The notes under the pieces were generated by a model. The model saw only the letters and a program-made list of their open reading frames with translations, did no database searches and was not told where the DNA came from. From JBBDIM01 sp040880405 (GTDB lineage: Bacteria; Planctomycetota; Planctomycetia; Pirellulales; Pirellulaceae): a stretch of DNA of 36,681 nt. Where the stretch lies: NCBI GenBank assembly GCA_040880405.1, contig JBBDIM010000066.1:1-36681 (forward strand), given 5' to 3'. Of the stretch, positions 1-7,241 are shown one piece after another (position 1 is the stretch's first letter; each line of letters begins with the position of its first letter). Position numbers and translations under genes: made by a program.

Positions 1-413
1 ACGACTCCCGTTACAGTTTCCGAACGTGGCTCTGGACCATCTTGCTGAATGTCTGCCGCAGACAGGCCCAAAAGATGAGCCGCCAGCGCTGTGCCAGCCT
101 CCAGCATTCCGATCCGGCGGGCGAGGCGATGAACATCGACCAAGGGCACGCCGCTCCGCTGGAGGGGCTAATCCGGGATGAACGCCGCGAGCAAATCCAG
201 GCCCTCCTGTCTAGCTTGAGCGACACCCACGCCGAGGCGATTCGCCTCCGCTTTTTTGGTGAGATGAAGTTTCAAGAGATCGCCGACGCCCAAGGTTGCA
301 CCCTCTCGGCCGCGAAGGCGCGGGTTCGTAACGGCTTGATCCAGCTTTCCCGACTTTTGGCGAGCACCGAGGAGTCGCAATTGGCGCTGGTTGGTGAAGG
401 GAGTTCGCGATGA
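1..413 (+). CDS. RNA polymerase sigma factor, ECF/sigma-70 type (5' end outside window)
   Basis: Only the C-terminal part is present; the frame is open from the left edge (first full codon at base 3). The opening residues read YSFRTWLWTILLN, which matches the end of sigma region 2 in ECF factors (FRTWLxxIxxN). The end (about bases 175-380) is a region-4 helix-turn-helix: a run like ALLSSLSDTHAEAIRLRFF, then FQEIADAQGCTLSAAKARVRNG, which fits -35 element recognition. The stop overlaps the next gene's start (ATGA, 410-413), so the two are translationally coupled, as is common for a sigma factor and its anti-sigma partner. A TTG at 42 could be read as a start, but the conserved sequence upstream shows that it is internal. 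The family call is secure; the target regulon cannot be inferred. Confidence 0.85.
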   Translation, partial: DSRYSFRTWLWTILLNVCRRQAQKMSRQRCASLQHSDPAGEAMNIDQGHAAPLEGLIRDERREQIQALLSSLSDTHAEAIRLRFFGEMKFQEIADAQGCTLSAAKARVRNGLIQLSRLLASTEESQLALVGEGSSR

Positions 414-1114
414 CCCACCCCCATTCAGCTCCCCTGCTTACTTGCGACGAGGTCTTCGACACGCTGACGCGAGCCCCGTTCCCTACGGGAAACCGCCAAA
501 GCGACGACGCGATTCGTCGGCATTTGGCCTGCTGTCACGAGTGCCGGCAGTTGGCGGAGGCGTTACGGCCGGCCACCACCGCTCTGGCCCACTCGTTGCC
601 GGAGGAGGAAGAGACCCAGTCCACCGAGACAAACCTGCCTTGCTTTACCGCGTCGCTCTCCACCCCCTCCACCGATCAACCGTTGATCCCGCTGAGGCGC
701 TCTACCTGGTTTGGTTTGGCGGCGGCGATCTGCCTGTTGGTGGTGGTACGGTTAGGGACGTTTGATCCCGCCACGCCGACACTTTCCGGTCCACGCTCCG
801 GCTCGACCATCGATTATTCCCAGGTCTCCACTTCAGGCATCCCTGCCTGGGCCTCGCTCTGTTCCTTGAGCGCCCCGGAGATGCGGGCCGCGGATCGATC
901 CTCCTCAGAGAACCTGCCGCTCCGGTTGATCTCCGATGGTGGCAAGCAAGTCGATAGGACTCCTCCCCCCACGGCCGCCTCCCAGTGTTGCAGCCGCTGC
1001 CACCACGGCGGAGAAGACGCCGCAGGACCGCACGGCCCAGTCGATCGCCAATGGCAGCAGAACCATCTATTGGCCATCGTGCAAAGCTGCGGCGGCTGCC
1101 ACAGTCAGCCTTAG
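410..1114 (+). CDS. Membrane anti-sigma-like protein with zinc-finger motif and two CXXCH motifs
   Basis: 234 residues, starting inside the stop of the sigma gene. The N-terminal part has H38-x3-C42-x2-C45, the signature of zinc-binding anti-sigma domains (zf-HC2/ZAS). A single hydrophobic segment at about 101-114 follows RR (96-97), which predicts an inside N-terminus and an outside C-terminus. The outer part is low complexity but carries C194-SR-C197-H198 and C227-GG-C230-H231, both fitting the c-type haem attachment motif CXXCH. What is seen: motifs, topology and operon position. What is inferred: it binds and inhibits the upstream sigma factor and may sense redox state or a ligand through haem. 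The CXXCH motifs might instead bind metal. There is no obvious signal peptide, so the transmembrane segment would place the C-terminus outside, where haem c is attached. Confidence 0.75.
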   Translation: MTHPHSAPLLTCDEVFDTLTRAPFPTGNRQSDDAIRRHLACCHECRQLAEALRPATTALAHSLPEEEETQSTETNLPCFTASLSTPSTDQPLIPLRRSTWFGLAAAICLLVVVRLGTFDPATPTLSGPRSGSTIDYSQVSTSGIPAWASLCSLSAPEMRAADRSSSENLPLRLISDGGKQVDRTPPPTAASQCCSRCHHGGEDAAGPHGPVDRQWQQNHLLAIVQSCGGCHSQP

Positions 1115-1130
1115 GGGGACTCAGCCACGA

Positions 1131-1216
1131 GCGTAAAAGGGGTCAGGACTCTTTTCAGGAACACGCCATCCAAGTGGATAACGCCTGATTGAAAAGAGTC
1201 CTGACCCCTTTTACGC
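1131..1216. repeat. Palindromic repeat, family P (copy 1)
   Basis: Two perfect 27-nt inverted arms (1131-1157 and 1190-1216) around a 32-nt loop. The arm core is AAAAGGGGTCAGGACTCTTTT. The same arms, with one to three changes at their ends, recur at 21525-21609 and 22768-22852. This copy lies between two convergent genes. Parts of the loop (a CGTTATCCA(C)TTGG core on the minus strand) are shared with the other copies, so this is a dispersed element and not simply a terminator, although it could also fold as one. Confidence 0.9.
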
Positions 1217-1253
1217 GGCCCAACGTGAGCGGAAAATCCCTTCCCCAAGAACG

Positions 1254-1287
1254 GCAACAAGCCAGGACAAACGTCCTGGCTTGTTGC
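1254..1287 (-). terminator. Hairpin terminator-like structure after the YTV-type gene
   Basis: Perfect 15-bp stem (1254-1268 pairs with 1273-1287) with a 4-nt loop (AAAC on the plus strand), 29 nt past the stop of the minus-strand gene. There is no clear U tract on either strand, so intrinsic termination is likely but not certain. Confidence 0.6.
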
Positions 1288-1315
1288 GTTATCGTTGGCT
1301 GCCAACGTCCGTCGA

Positions 1316-2254
1316 CTAGCGACAAGCGACGCAGGGGGCACAGTTGCGAACCGGGACCTGGATGGTCTTGGGGACCATGTTACAGACCGGGACACGAACT
1401 TCCTTGGTCACTTGGGTCGGAACCATCACGCAGTAAGGAACCACCTTGTCTTCCATCACGGTCTTGTAGGTGGTGCAAGCAACTTGCTTCTCGCGGACTT
1501 CCTGGCGACAAACCATGTGACGGACTTCCTTCTGGCGAGTCTCGGTGACCATGTTGCAAACCTGGTAGGTGTGCTCACGCTCTTCCGGCTTCATCACGCA
1601 CACCTTGTAGGTGTACGGCTGAGCTTCCATGACCGGCTTCATGACGGTACACTCGACCTCTTCCTGCACGACATTGGGGACCCAAACCTTGCAGGTGGTG
1701 GGGCAACCGCAGCGATCCACACCGCACTTGGTTTCCCAGGTGCCATGGTCCTTGCAAACCGTCTTGGTGACGGTGGTGGGGACCATTTTGCAGACCTGAC
1801 GGGTTGCTTCCCGCTCTTCGTAGTGGGGGACCATCACGGTTTTGGTGGTGGTCTTGGTCTCGTAGACCGGCTTGCGGACGGTGTAATCAACCGTCTTGGA
1901 TTGCCACTCCGGCACGGTGACCGTGTACTGCTTGGTCACGTAATTGGTTTCCGGCACGCGGCGGCAAACCTGAACGGTCCGCTCACGCATTTCCGGACGA
2001 TTGACCGTGCAGGTGACCGTTTTGACTTCCCAGCTACGCTGCGGAACCATCACGGTCTTCTCGACGTACTGAACTTCACACGGGGCCGGAGCACAAGTTG
2101 GCTGGCAAGACGGGGCACACGGAGCCGACGTCTGGCAACCGGTGTTACAACCGGTGTTGCAACCAGCGCCATGTCCACGCAGACCAGCGTCCGCGAACTG
2201 CGGTAAACCAAACAGGACAGTGGCCACCAACATGGCGGCGGATCGAATCATCAT
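1316..2254 (-). CDS. Secreted Cys-rich YTV-type protein (putative planctomycetal cell-wall/surface protein)
   Basis: 312 residues. The start was chosen at the ATG ATG at 2254 because it begins a standard signal peptide (MMIRSAAMLVATVLFG, cleavage near ADA/G) and has AAGGAA just upstream. The mature part begins with a short Gly/Cys/Pro section (repeated CNTG and APC units) followed by many degenerate repeats of about 20-25 residues with motifs such as YTVTVPE, DYTVRKPVYE, QVCxMV and TYxVCxM. I count about 25 cysteines. This pattern matches the YTV-motif proteins reported as cell-wall components in Rhodopirellula; that link rests on motif likeness only. Disulfide cross-linking at the surface is the likely role. 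Transcribed alone, with a strong hairpin after the stop and a long spacer upstream. Confidence 0.8.
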   Translation of the reverse strand: MMIRSAAMLVATVLFGLPQFADAGLRGHGAGCNTGCNTGCQTSAPCAPSCQPTCAPAPCEVQYVEKTVMVPQRSWEVKTVTCTVNRPEMRERTVQVCRRVPETNYVTKQYTVTVPEWQSKTVDYTVRKPVYETKTTTKTVMVPHYEEREATRQVCKMVPTTVTKTVCKDHGTWETKCGVDRCGCPTTCKVWVPNVVQEEVECTVMKPVMEAQPYTYKVCVMKPEEREHTYQVCNMVTETRQKEVRHMVCRQEVREKQVACTTYKTVMEDKVVPYCVMVPTQVTKEVRVPVCNMVPKTIQVPVRNCAPCVACR

Positions 2255-2883
2255 AAAATTTTCCTTCAACTTCGAAATGACGGGTGATTGGGAGCTGCAA
2301 ACAATGGGAGTTGCAAACACTAAATTGCCAGCATCGTGTGCTCGCGCGATTCCCGTCCCTGGGTCTCTTTTCTCGGACTCTTCGCCGGAGTCCAACAATC
2401 CTGGGTTCTCAAACCCGGGCACCAGCGAAAAGTCCGCGTGTTTTGTTCGCGCTAGCGCCGCAAAACGCCGCTTTCAATTACGTAGCATGCGGCATACTCT
2501 GCGGCAGCCTCCGATTTTAACGCTTATGGCATCTGGGTTAAATCAGGCATTTGCGAAATTTACGGAGAATTATGTCCAAGTTACTCGATCGAAACGCTAA
2601 ACCGTTGAACCAACAACGTTTGGGCCGTCGACTACCGCGTGAAATCAATTCGCGGCGGCTCGTTTGCTGGTCACTTATCCCCCACGAGGTCTGGGCGATA
2701 TTTCATTCTTCAAGCAAAATCAAGTAGCTCCCCTCGAGACTCCGATACCCACTCGCCTCGCTATTGCGCTTTTCCGGCAAGATCCGAGGCTGCAAATCGG
2801 ATCCTCCGGCGGATAAAATAAGGGCACCTCGGCAGCCTTCCCCGCAGCGGATCCGAGACCCATCCCATGGAAAGCATTCTCAT
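2255..2883. other. Intergenic region between divergent genes
   Basis: About 630 bases with no convincing gene. AT-richer than the flanking genes. It must hold the promoters of the YTV-type gene (minus) and the histidine kinase (plus), but I see no clean -35/-10 pair. A short hairpin (CTGGGTT-CTCA-AACCCGG, near 2400-2418) is present. Confidence 0.5.
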
Positions 2884-3651
2884 TTGAACGAACCACCGCA
2901 GCCAACAGTCCCGTCGAGCGGCGCACCCCAGGCGGAGCAAGCTCCGCAGGCGTCGGACAGTGCCTTGCTTGCCGAAGCGATCGCCCAACTCGAAAACGAT
3001 CGCCGCCTGATCGGTTTTGAGATTCATGACGGCGTGGTCCAGGGGATTGTCGCCTCGATCATGCAATTGGAAGCGATGTCGCCGCACCTTCCGAAACCTC
3101 AGCGAGATAAGATCGCCCAAGTGATTGAAATGCTGAGGGGGAGCGTGGCCGAGGCGCGGCGAATCATGCAGGGGCTAAGCCCCGCCCCCCTGGAAGAAAC
3201 GGGCCTGATCGCGGCGATTGAAGAGCTCGTCGCACAGCAAGGGCCGGATCGCTGCGCGATCCGCTTTCGGCACGATGTCATCGCCCGCCCAATCTCTCTT
3301 CCGCTCCAGTCCGCCGTTCTTCGGATCGTGCAGGAGGGAATCTCCAACATCAATCGCCATAGCCAGGCCAGCATCGCAGAAATCCTACTCACCTCAACGG
3401 ACGATTGCCTGCTGCTATCAGTCGTGGACAATGGTATTGGGTTTGACCCCCAGGAAAAATCCTCCGGTGGTTTCGGCCTCCGCGGCATCACCGAGCGAGC
3501 CCGACAGTTCGGCGTCCGCCCCAACATCATCTCCGCACCTGGCGCGGGGACCATCGTTGAGGTCGATCTCCCCTTCATTCCGCCAGATCCAAACGCGATT
3601 TCCGACACGAATCCCTCCGCTTCGATCCCCCGCGACTCCGTCCCGGACTGA
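2884..3651 (+). CDS. Soluble histidine kinase, HisKA_3/HATPase_c (NarL-type)
   Basis: The start is uncertain: the frame is open from a TTG at 2764, but the first 40 residues look non-coding, so the TTG at 2884 is used here (255 residues). A Pro/Ala-rich N-terminus is followed by a HisKA_3 dimerisation domain with the phospho-acceptor in FEIHDGVVQG (His 48 in this numbering). The HATPase_c domain then has an N box (QEGISNINRHS), a G1 box (DNGIGFD) and GGFGLRGITERA. No transmembrane or sensor domain is seen, so it probably acts in the cytosol, receiving a signal or a partner by protein contact. No response regulator gene lies next to it. The lut operon follows about 120 bases downstream on the same strand; a role in its control is possible but unproven. 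Confidence 0.85.
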   Translation: MNEPPQPTVPSSGAPQAEQAPQASDSALLAEAIAQLENDRRLIGFEIHDGVVQGIVASIMQLEAMSPHLPKPQRDKIAQVIEMLRGSVAEARRIMQGLSPAPLEETGLIAAIEELVAQQGPDRCAIRFRHDVIARPISLPLQSAVLRIVQEGISNINRHSQASIAEILLTSTDDCLLLSVVDNGIGFDPQEKSSGGFGLRGITERARQFGVRPNIISAPGAGTIVEVDLPFIPPDPNAISDTNPSASIPRDSVPD

Positions 3652-3677
3652 ACGTGTGGCTCGCTTTGGGGTATAAT
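3649..3677 (+). promoter_or_regulatory. Candidate promoter for lutAB
   Basis: A perfect TATAAT at 3672-3677 with only a weak -35 (TGAACG at 3649-3654, 17-nt spacer). It lies about 95 bases before the lutA start and overlaps the last codons of the kinase gene. The weak -35 would suit an activated promoter. Confidence 0.5.
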
Positions 3678-3771
3678 GCAGGCTCCTATTGCCTGACCGG
3701 AATCCACTTCCGCGCAACTCCTATCCGCACTCTGCCCATCCAAATTGTCCCCCACGTTGAATATCGCTGGC

Positions 3772-4521
3772 ATGCATGTCGCTCTGTTCGTTCCCTGTTA
3801 TGTGGACCAACTTTACCCCCGGGTCGCGCTGGCGACCCTGGAATTGCTGGAAGGCCTCGGAATCGAGGTCACCTTCCCGACCGCGCAAACCTGCTGCGGT
3901 CAGCCGATGCTGAACACCGGCTGCGACCAGGAGGCGAAGGGACTGGCCCAGCGATTCGTCGAAATCTTCTCCCCGTTCGACTACGTGGTGGCCCCCAGCG
4001 GAAGCTGCGTCTCGATGGTCCGCAACCACTATCACGAACTGGTGGGGGACGATCCCCGCTATGCTGCGCTCGGCCCCAAGACGTTTGAGCTGTGCGAGTT
4101 TCTGGTCGATGTGGTGAAGCTCGACAAACTGGACGTCACTTTCCCGCATGTCGTCGGGCTGCACTCCAGTTGCCACGGGCTGCGTGAGTTGCGGCTGGCC
4201 AAAAGCAGCGAACTAAACGAGCCCGGCTTCGATAAATCGCGGCAACTGCTGGAGCTAGTCCAGGGACTGACTCTCGCCCCCTTAAAACGGGCCGACGAGT
4301 GCTGTGGCTTTGGCGGGACCTTTGCGGTTGCCGAAGAGGGGGTCTCCTGCACGATGGGCCGCGACCGCATCGCCGACCATCTCCACGGAGGTGCCCAGGT
4401 GATGACCGCCGGTGATATGTCTTGCCTGATGCACCTGCAAGGATTGGTTCAGCGGGACGGATCACCCCTAAAAATCATGCACATCGCCGAGATCCTAGCA
4501 GGCTACGAGGTACCCGCATGA
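3772..4521 (+). CDS. lutA: Lactate utilisation protein LutA, CCG-domain Fe-S oxidoreductase subunit
   Basis: 249 residues from the ATG at 3772. A TTG at 3745 would add nine residues, but LutA proteins normally begin as here, with MxVALFVPCYVDQLYP. Two cysteine-rich CCG domains are visible: C41-C42-G43-QP and C177-C178-G179-FGG, with further conserved Cys residues at 79 (GSC) and 134 (HSSCHG). These are ligands or catalytic cysteines in the LutA/GlcF/HdrB-like family. With LutB and LutC it is known to oxidise L-lactate to pyruvate in Bacillus; the electron acceptor here is unknown. Full length. The stop overlaps the start of lutB (ATGA), so the two are coupled. Confidence 0.92.
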   Translation: MHVALFVPCYVDQLYPRVALATLELLEGLGIEVTFPTAQTCCGQPMLNTGCDQEAKGLAQRFVEIFSPFDYVVAPSGSCVSMVRNHYHELVGDDPRYAALGPKTFELCEFLVDVVKLDKLDVTFPHVVGLHSSCHGLRELRLAKSSELNEPGFDKSRQLLELVQGLTLAPLKRADECCGFGGTFAVAEEGVSCTMGRDRIADHLHGGAQVMTAGDMSCLMHLQGLVQRDGSPLKIMHIAEILAGYEVPA

Positions 4522-5897
4522 AATTGCCGATACTCGATCACCCCACCAACGCGGAGAAGTTCACCGCCGATCAGGAGCGGACCCACTGGCACGATCAGGC
4601 CTTGTGGTTCATCCGCGAGAAGCGCGACCGGATGGCGGTCAGCCTGCCGGAGTGGGAGACGCTGCGCGAGGTCGCTTCGAAGGTCAAGGAACACACCGTC
4701 GGCAAGCTGGGGGACTACCTGGAACAGTTCGAACAACAGGCGACCGCCCTGGGCGCCCAAGTCCACTGGGCCGCTGACGCCGACGAGCACAACCAAATCG
4801 TCCTAGAGATTCTCAATCGGCACGAGGCCAAACGCGTCGTCAAATCGAAGTCGATGCTAACCGAGGAATGCCACCTCAATCCATTCTTGAATGAGCATGG
4901 CGTCGAGGTGGTCGATACCGACCTGGGTGAACGGATCGTCCAACTAAGGGACGAAGCCCCGTCGCACATCGTGCTACCGGCGATCCACCTCAAGAAGGAA
5001 GACGTCAGCGAGACCTTCCACGAGCACCTCCACACTGAGCAGGGCAACAGCGACCCCAACTACCTGACCGAAGCGGCCCGGGGGCATTTGCGGGAGCGGT
5101 TTGTCCAGGCGGATGTTGGCATCACCGGGGTGAACTTCGCGATTGCCGAGACCGGCGGGATCGTGATTTGCACCAATGAAGGAAACGCCGACCTGGGTGT
5201 CTCGCTACCCAAGGTCCACATCGCCTGCATGGGGATCGAAAAGCTGATCCCCAAACCGGAACACCTGGGCGTTTTCTTGCGGCTGTTGGCCCGGAGCGCC
5301 ACTGGCCAGCCAATCACCACCTACTCCTCCCACTTCCATGGCCCCATGGAAGGTGGCGAGCTGCATATCGTGCTGGTCGATAACGGCCGCAGCAAATTGA
5401 TGGACAGCGAGGCGTTTCGCAGTTCGCTCAAGTGCATCCGCTGCGGGGCCTGCATGAACACCTGCCCCGTGTATCGCCGCAGTGGCGGGCATAGCTACGG
5501 GACCACCGTACCGGGGCCGATCGGTTCGATCCTCGCTCCCATCCGCGACGCCAAAGCCCACAAGAGTTTGCCCTACGCCTGTAGCCTGTGTGGGTCGTGT
5601 ACCGATGTCTGCCCGGTAAAAATCGACCTGCACCACCAACTGCTAACCTTTCGCAAAGAGATCAACCACCAAGGGCACCTCCCCGCCTCCAAAACGATGC
5701 CGATGAAGCTGGCCACTTGGATGTTCAAACGGCCGCGATTATTCAACTTCGTCGGTGGTTGGGGCAAGTTCTTCCTCCGCAGCATGCCCCGCTGGATGAT
5801 CTACCACGGCGCAAACCCCTGGGGCCGCCAAAGAGAAATGCCCCCGGCACCAAAGCAAAGCTTTCGCGAGCAGTACGCGAAACGGAAGAAGAAGTAA
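4518..5897 (+). CDS. lutB: Lactate utilisation protein LutB, iron-sulfur protein
   Basis: 459 residues from the ATG at 4518, which overlaps the lutA stop. The N-terminal two thirds is the LUD-type domain (for example TGVNFAIAETGGIVICTNEGN). Then come two 4Fe-4S ferredoxin motifs: C306-x2-C309-x2-C312-x3-C316 (CIRCGACMNTCPVY) and C355-x2-C358-x2-C361-x3-C365 (CSLCGSCTDVCPVKI). The C-terminal part matches the usual LutB tail and ends in a basic KRKKK. All expected motifs are present, so it should be functional. The usual next gene, lutC, is 1.3 kb away because a transposase gene and REP-like hairpins lie between them, which may uncouple lutC expression. Confidence 0.93.
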   Translation: MKLPILDHPTNAEKFTADQERTHWHDQALWFIREKRDRMAVSLPEWETLREVASKVKEHTVGKLGDYLEQFEQQATALGAQVHWAADADEHNQIVLEILNRHEAKRVVKSKSMLTEECHLNPFLNEHGVEVVDTDLGERIVQLRDEAPSHIVLPAIHLKKEDVSETFHEHLHTEQGNSDPNYLTEAARGHLRERFVQADVGITGVNFAIAETGGIVICTNEGNADLGVSLPKVHIACMGIEKLIPKPEHLGVFLRLLARSATGQPITTYSSHFHGPMEGGELHIVLVDNGRSKLMDSEAFRSSLKCIRCGACMNTCPVYRRSGGHSYGTTVPGPIGSILAPIRDAKAHKSLPYACSLCGSCTDVCPVKIDLHHQLLTFRKEINHQGHLPASKTMPMKLATWMFKRPRLFNFVGGWGKFFLRSMPRWMIYHGANPWGRQREMPPAPKQSFREQYAKRKKK

Positions 5898-5956
5898 AAA
5901 GCCCTGAAAGGGCGGGGTTGGGTGGCACTATCAAAACGTTGCACGACTCCGTGTGC

Positions 5957-5975
5957 CACTGGCATCTTGCCAGTG
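5957..5975 (-). repeat. REP-like hairpin R, copy 1
   Basis: Imprint CACTGGCA-TCT-TGCCAGTG, an 8-bp perfect stem with a 3-nt loop, preceded by GTGTGC. It is the reverse complement of the copies at 6895-6913 and 7121-7139. One of four copies around the RAYT gene. Confidence 0.8.
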
Positions 5976-6025
5976 CTTGGGCTTTGCCATTGTGAACAAG
6001 CGTCGCCCCGACGATGCATTCCCTA

Positions 6026-6050
6026 CCTGACTCCCATTATGGCAAGACTT
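6026..6050 (+). repeat. 25-bp direct repeat, left copy
   Basis: Identical to 6932-6956 and in the same orientation. It contains CTCCCATTATGGCAAGACTT. Together the two copies bracket the RAYT gene and two of its four hairpins. Confidence 0.8.
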
Positions 6051-6094
6051 GAATCGAACGGATGGCGCTCTCACTAGTGAAAAATCCCGTCTGC

Positions 6095-6113
6095 CGCTGG
6101 CATCTTGCTAGTG
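6095..6113 (-). repeat. REP-like hairpin R, copy 2 (slightly diverged)
   Basis: Same hairpin as copy 1 with two substitutions (CGCTGGCA-TCT-TGCTAGTG) that weaken the stem. Same orientation as copy 1. It lies 20 bases before the transposase start, where RAYT genes often carry one of their target hairpins. Confidence 0.65.
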
Positions 6114-6133
6114 CCGGGAATTACGATTGAAGT

Positions 6134-6742
6134 ATGTCTGCTTCCCAGCCTCACCGTAAACAGATCCGTCACTATGAAGGGGTGCCACACCTTCATGAGT
6201 TGACGTTTTCGACCTACCGACGCATCCCGCTTCTGACGAATGATCCTTGGCGGAGAATTTTGGCAAAAGAACTCAATGCCGCCTGTGAGGCGGAGCAATA
6301 TGGTTTGGTGGCATTCGTGTTTATGCCGGAGCATGTTCATCTGCTGGTCTTGCCGCAACATGACTTACCCCGGGTCAGCCAGTTGCTCGGTCGCACGAAA
6401 AGGCAGACTTCGATTGAGATCAAGGAGATCCTTGTCAAGCATCGTTCGCCCCTCCTGAAAAGATTAACAGTCCGCGAGAGGCCCGACCGAACCTGCTTTC
6501 GGTTCTGGCAGGAGGGGCCCGGGTTCGATCGAAATTTATATAGCCCTAAAGCCATCGAGGCCAGTATCAACTACATTCATCGCAATCCGGTCCAACGCGG
6601 CCTCTGTCGCCGAGCCATCGACTGGAAATGGTCGAGTGCTCGATATTATGTGGAAGGGGTGGAAGACCCCGATTTGCCTCGGCTGACAAAACTAGATCCG
6701 ACTTGGTTTCGTCAGTTTGGAATCGTGATGAAGTTTCCCTAG
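6134..6742 (+). CDS. REP-associated tyrosine transposase (RAYT, Y1_Tnp family)
   Basis: 202 residues. The core motif FVFMPEHVHLLVLP contains the HUH pair (H67, H69) used for metal binding and DNA cleavage in Y1 transposases. The C-terminal half has FWQEGPGFDRN, then a helix ending in YIHRNPVQRGLC and WKWSSARYY, all typical of RAYTs. The position where many relatives have the Tyr of GGYDRN is Phe131 here, so the catalytic Tyr is uncertain; Y136 and Y147 are nearby. Known RAYTs act on REP hairpins at the single-strand level and are domesticated rather than true insertion sequences. Four matching hairpins flank this gene, with the upstream pair inverted relative to the downstream pair. It lies inside what would otherwise be a continuous lutABC operon. 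Confidence 0.9.
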   Translation: MSASQPHRKQIRHYEGVPHLHELTFSTYRRIPLLTNDPWRRILAKELNAACEAEQYGLVAFVFMPEHVHLLVLPQHDLPRVSQLLGRTKRQTSIEIKEILVKHRSPLLKRLTVRERPDRTCFRFWQEGPGFDRNLYSPKAIEASINYIHRNPVQRGLCRRAIDWKWSSARYYVEGVEDPDLPRLTKLDPTWFRQFGIVMKFP

Positions 6743-6894
6743 AAATGGAACCTGAATTACACTGGATGAGTGATTCGCACATCTTGAATTGAAGGGTTTC
6801 GGCAATTCGAGTGGTGATTCAAATCTTGCGACAATGGCAGTCAGTTGGGATCCGTAAGAGCAAGTCGACGTTTGTTCAGAATGGAAAGGTCAGG

Positions 6895-6913
6895 CACTGG
6901 CAAGATGCCAGTG
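6895..6913 (+). repeat. REP-like hairpin R, copy 3
   Basis: Perfect hairpin CACTGGCA-AGA-TGCCAGTG followed by GCACACGG. It is inverted relative to the two copies upstream of the transposase gene; the flanking GTGTGCC motif (minus strand) is conserved with copy 1. Confidence 0.8.
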
Positions 6914-6931
6914 GCACACGGCGTTTCCTAT

Positions 6932-6956
6932 CCTGACTCCCATTATGGCAAGACTT
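6932..6956 (+). repeat. 25-bp direct repeat, right copy
   Basis: Exact copy of 6026-6050 in the same orientation. A diverged, inverted relative may lie near 7050-7070 (GTCATAATGGAGTTCC). Confidence 0.8.
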
Positions 6957-7120
6957 AAATCACCGGTCCACTCAGCCAGAACCACTTGATTCCCGGCAGG
7001 GTTAAAGCCCTGCCGCTCAAAGGATCGCGTGGCCTGGTGATTTACCTTTTGTCATAATGGAGTTCCGCTGGACCGCCCCCGCGCGAGGTTTCGCCGCTCG
7101 CTGAAGATAGAGAACCAAAG

Positions 7121-7139
7121 CACTGGCAACATGCCAGTG
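7121..7139 (+). repeat. REP-like hairpin R, copy 4
   Basis: Hairpin CACTGGCA-ACA-TGCCAGTG followed by GCACAC, in the same orientation as copy 3, about 100 bases before lutC. The stretch 6743-7241 holds only these repeats and an AT-rich spacer; no gene is seen. Confidence 0.75.
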
Positions 7140-7241
7140 GCACACAAGCGAGCCGTTGAGCTTAGCAGTCGATGAGGGTTAAGATGGGGAAATACCATTC
7201 ACCAACTCCGAGTCTTCACCGTCCCCCAACGCCCACAACCC

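Noticed and set aside
1295..2206. Open frame of 303 codons on the plus strand
   Set aside because: Antisense to the YTV-type gene; His/Leu/Gly-rich product caused by that gene's repeated codons.
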